From the NCBI RefSeq assembly GCF_010993775.1, contig NZ_WOTO01000007.1, forward strand, positions 124,001 through 188,000: a DNA stretch of 64,000 bases, in the 5' to 3' direction. Both the position numbers and the translations under genes were made by a program. The DNA comes from Fodinicola feengrottensis. GTDB taxonomy: Bacteria > Actinomycetota > Actinomycetes > Mycobacteriales > HKI-0501. The notes beneath the pieces were generated by a model. That model was not told the origin of the DNA, made no database searches, and saw nothing but the letters and a program-made list of their open reading frames with translations. Of the stretch, positions 61,931 to 64,000 are shown in pieces. The stretch's first letter is position 1; each line of letters begins with the position of its first letter.

Positions 61931-62979
61931 TGGCGCAGTCCGAGCCTTTGGTGCTGGGGATCGAGACTTCCTGCGACGAGACCGGCGTCGGCATCGTGCG
62001 GGGCCAAACTCTGCTGGCCGACGCCATTGCGTCCAGTGTGGACAGTCATGCCCGTTTTGGCGGAGTGGTGCCAGAAGTGGCGAGCCGGGCGCACCTGGAA
62101 GCGATGGTGCCGACCATTCATCGCGCGCTGGACACCGCTGGCGTACGACTGTCCGATGTGGACGCCATCGCGGTCACCGCCGGCCCAGGCCTGGCCGGCG
62201 CGTTGTTGGTCGGTGTGGCGGCGGCAAAGGCGTATTCGCTGGCCGCCGGAAAACCGCTCTACGGCGTTAATCACCTGGCCGCGCATGTCGCCGTCGACAC
62301 CCTCGAACACGGCCCGCTGCCGGAACCGGCGATGGCCCTGCTGGTCTCCGGCGGGCATTCGTCGTTGCTGCGAGTCGACGATCTGACTGGGGACGTACGC
62401 ACCCTCGGGTCCACAATGGACGATGCTGCCGGCGAGGCCTTCGACAAGGTCGCGAGGCTGCTCGGACTGCCGTTCCCCGGCGGCCCGCATATCGACCGGC
62501 GGGCCCGCGACGGCAACCCGGAGGCGATCACCTTTCCGCGCGGTCTCACCGGCCCTCGTGACCTGATCGACCATCCGTACGATTTTTCCTTCTCTGGCCT
62601 TAAAACCGCGGTCGCCCGGTGGGTCGAGGCGAAGGAACGGGCCGGCGAGCCGGTGCCGATCGCCGATGTGGCCGCGTCCTTCCAGGAAGCCGTCACCGAT
62701 GTGCTGACCCGCAAGGCGATCGCGGCTTGTACGGCCGCGGGCATCGAAACTCTGGTGATTGGCGGCGGGGTGGCGGCGAACTCGCGACTGCGCCAGCTCG
62801 CCGAGCAGCGCGCTACCAAGGCCGGCATCCGGCTGCGGGTGCCGCGGCCGGGCCTGTGTACGGACAACGGCGCGATGGTGGCCGCGCTGGGCAGTCATCT
62901 GGTGGCCGCCGGCCTGCCGCCGTCCGACCTCGCCATCGCGGCCAACTCGTCGATGCCGGTCGAGCTGGTCAGGGTCTGA
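61930..62979 (+). CDS. tsaD: tRNA N6-threonylcarbamoyladenosine transferase TsaD
   Basis: 349 residues, intact from ATG 61930. [14 protein letters not shown], metal-binding His in [37 protein letters not shown] and [12 protein letters not shown]. Catalyses transfer of the threonylcarbamoyl group to tRNA A37. Confidence 0.97.
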   Translation: MAQSEPLVLGIETSCDETGVGIVRGQTLLADAIASSVDSHARFGGVVPEVASRAHLEAMVPTIHRALDTAGVRLSDVDAIAVTAGPGLAGALLVGVAAAKAYSLAAGKPLYGVNHLAAHVAVDTLEHGPLPEPAMALLVSGGHSSLLRVDDLTGDVRTLGSTMDDAAGEAFDKVARLLGLPFPGGPHIDRRARDGNPEAITFPRGLTGPRDLIDHPYDFSFSGLKTAVARWVEAKERAGEPVPIADVAASFQEAVTDVLTRKAIAACTAAGIETLVIGGGVAANSRLRQLAEQRATKAGIRLRVPRPGLCTDNGAMVAALGSHLVAAGLPPSDLAIAANSSMPVELVRV

Positions 62980-62982
62980 CCG

Positions 62983-63237
62983 GTGATCGTCCGGATGTGG
63001 GAGGTGATGACCTTCCCCGAGGCGTACGCCGAGGTGCTGTCCTGGATGTGTGAGGTGGCCGCGGTCGAGTTGGAACGCCATCCTGGTTGCTTCGGCTGCG
63101 AAATCCTGTCGTCCACCGACCGCCGGATCGTCGCGATCAGCCATTGGCGCGAGGAGCCGGCCGACCCGCCCGCGCCGCCCAGTCACTTGATCTCGTCCGG
63201 CCCGAACACGTACGACTTCTTCTCCGTCGAGCGTTGA
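62983..63237 (+). CDS. Small protein, possibly ABM-like
   Basis: 84 residues from GTG 62983, three bases after tsaD. The pattern of a strand, helix (AYAEVLSWMCEVAAVELERHP), GCFGCEILSSTD and VAISHWREEP resembles the dimeric alpha-beta barrel monooxygenase fold, but the identification is tentative. It ends inside a large inverted repeat. Confidence 0.55.
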   Translation: MIVRMWEVMTFPEAYAEVLSWMCEVAAVELERHPGCFGCEILSSTDRRIVAISHWREEPADPPAPPSHLISSGPNTYDFFSVER

Positions 63238-63286
63238 CTTGCCTATCGGGAAAGTCAGTGTTAACTTTCCTGGTAGGCAAGTCAAC
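63233..63286. promoter_or_regulatory. 54-base nested inverted repeat, candidate operator
   Basis: Perfect 13-base outer arms GTTGACTTGCCTA / TAGGCAAGTCAAC (63233-63245, 63274-63286) and inner GGAAAGT / ACTTTCC. It spans the 3' end of one gene and the promoter zone of the next. It could be a terminator, but the ACTTTCC-type boxes also look like an operator for the downstream winged-helix regulator. Confidence 0.6.
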
Positions 63287-63301
63287 GCGAGAGGTGTGGA
63301 C

Positions 63302-63763
63302 ATGATGGACATAGAAGAAGCCCGTTCGAGTATGCGTACGGTCGACGAAAGCCAGGAAAAAGTCCGGTCGTCGACGGGAAAACTGCCGATCTGGTATTCC
63401 GGCGGGATCGCGGTGGCGCTGTTCGTGGTGTTCGCGGTGGGTGATGTCCACCTGCCGCCGATCGCCGTGTTGGGCCTGGTCGCGGTGTATTTCGTCGTTA
63501 TCACGGCACTTCTTGTGGCGCTGAAACGGTCGCGGGTACGCCCGCACCGGACCGACTACCAGCCGGCCAGGCTGGTGGGTGGCGCCATCCTGCTCGGCGC
63601 GGTGCTGGCGATCGTGGTCGCGGTCTCGGAGCCGCTGCTGCGATCGGCCGGTGTCGCGTTGGCTGGCACGATGACAGGCCTGCTGACGGCACTGGTCTTC
63701 ATGCTGCTGGTGTTCCTGGTGCTGCCGCGTTTGGACCGGTGGGCCCGGCGCGACCAGGCATGA
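63302..63763 (+). CDS. Four-helix membrane protein next to a winged-helix regulator
   Basis: 153 residues from ATG 63302 (or 63305). After a ~35-residue charged N-terminus come helices around SGGIAVALFVVFAVG, IAVLGLVAVYFVVITALLVAL, GGAILLGAVLAIVVAVS and GLLTALVFMLLVFLVLP. Family not recognised. The next gene overlaps by four bases, so the two are likely co-transcribed. Confidence 0.68.
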   Translation: MMDIEEARSSMRTVDESQEKVRSSTGKLPIWYSGGIAVALFVVFAVGDVHLPPIAVLGLVAVYFVVITALLVALKRSRVRPHRTDYQPARLVGGAILLGAVLAIVVAVSEPLLRSAGVALAGTMTGLLTALVFMLLVFLVLPRLDRWARRDQA

Positions 63764-64000
63764 GTGCTCCCGACGGATTCGACGAGCTGATCCACCCGAC
63801 CACCCGGCGTCGCTGGTGGCGCTGCTGGCGGCCACCGAATGGGCCGAGTTCTCCTTCGCGAAGGAATCGCTGAGACTGAGCGACTCGGCACTGTCCAAGC
63901 AGGTGTCCACTTTGGAGGACGCCGGCTATGTGGAAGTGCGCAAGGAAGGCGCCGGCCGGCGCAGGCGTACGAAACTTCGCCTTACCCAGCGGGGAAGATC
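63760..64000 (+). CDS. Winged-helix transcriptional regulator, 3' truncated by window (one apparent indel)
   Basis: Begins at ATG 63760 (MSAPDGFDELIHPTTR) and, after an indel near 63808, reads SLVALLAATEWAEFSFAKES, LSDSALSKQVSTLEDAGYVE, GRRRRTKLRLTQRG. That is the PF13601-like (MarR-related) winged helix. The gene runs off the end of the window. Confidence 0.78.

Noticed and set aside
60592..62979. An apparent TsaB-GNAT-TsaD fusion
   Set aside because: It passes through tsaE, tsaB and rimI in a mixture of right and wrong frames; each gene has its own start and stop.

Overview
This 64 kb window is high-GC DNA of an actinomycete (Actinomycetota). The evidence is the gene order (rpoC; rpsL-rpsG-fusA-tuf; the S10/spc/alpha ribosomal clusters; rplM-rpsI-glmM; nnr-alr-hydrolase-tsaE-tsaB-rimI-tsaD), GTG starts, 4-base ATGA/GTGA overlaps, a zinc-type S14 and a zinc-type adenylate kinase. 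The genus cannot be fixed from the sequence. rpsD is not between rpsK and rpoA, as in Streptomyces-like and unlike Mycobacterium-like arrangements. The base string GTAC is very frequent throughout.

Layout. 1-0.7 kb: 3' end of rpoC with a strong terminator. 0.7-6.6 kb: accessory genes (GNAT acetyltransferase, small membrane proteins, a secreted M14 zinc carboxypeptidase, two DUF4190-type membrane proteins) separated by an 860-base gap full of repeats. 6.6-29.4 kb: the ribosomal superoperons, from a near-consensus promoter at 6651 through rpsL, rpsG, fusA, tuf, rpsJ to rplO, secY, adk, map, (fmdB and a Nudix gene), infA, rpmJ, rpsM, rpsK, rpoA, rplQ. 29.4-36.8 kb: truA, two convergent paralogous envelope proteins, an ABC-F ATPase, and a PadR/membrane-protein cassette bracketed by a 48-base direct repeat. 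36.8-40.5 kb: coaA, rplM, rpsI, glmM. 40.5-56.4 kb: accessory region with three copies of a 183-base MITE-like element, a TetR/methyltransferase pair, an ABC exporter, a DM13 protein, glmS, a solitary DNA methyltransferase, a PrsW-type protease, an SDR, acpS, and a PadR/carotenoid-oxygenase locus. 56.4-63 kb: nnr, alr, an alpha/beta hydrolase and the tRNA t6A genes tsaE, tsaB, tsaD with rimI. 63-64 kb: a small membrane protein and a winged-helix regulator cut off by the window end.

A dominant property is that roughly 30 genes, many of them essential (fusA, tuf, rplC, rplD, rpsS, rpsC, rpsH, rplR, rpsE, secY, rpsM, glmM, glmS, alr), need one to three small indels to be read through. Many lie in G or C runs, and several come as compensating pairs. 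This points to sequencing or assembly errors rather than pseudogenes, and the gene coordinates below span the repaired reading. Proteins translated directly from this sequence would be truncated or fused (for example a false secY-adk fusion).

Functionally the window is mostly translation (ribosomal proteins, EF-G, EF-Tu, IF-1, t6A modification, pseudouridylation), protein export and maturation (SecY, Map), and cell-wall precursor supply (GlmM, GlmS, Alr). The most interesting non-core items are the MITE-like family with an adjacent palindrome, the repeat-bracketed PadR cassette with a permease-prefix/isoprenylcysteine-methyltransferase-like fusion, the L17 protein carrying an extra C-terminal domain, the leader element shared by rpsL and rpsJ, and the PadR-carotenoid oxygenase locus.
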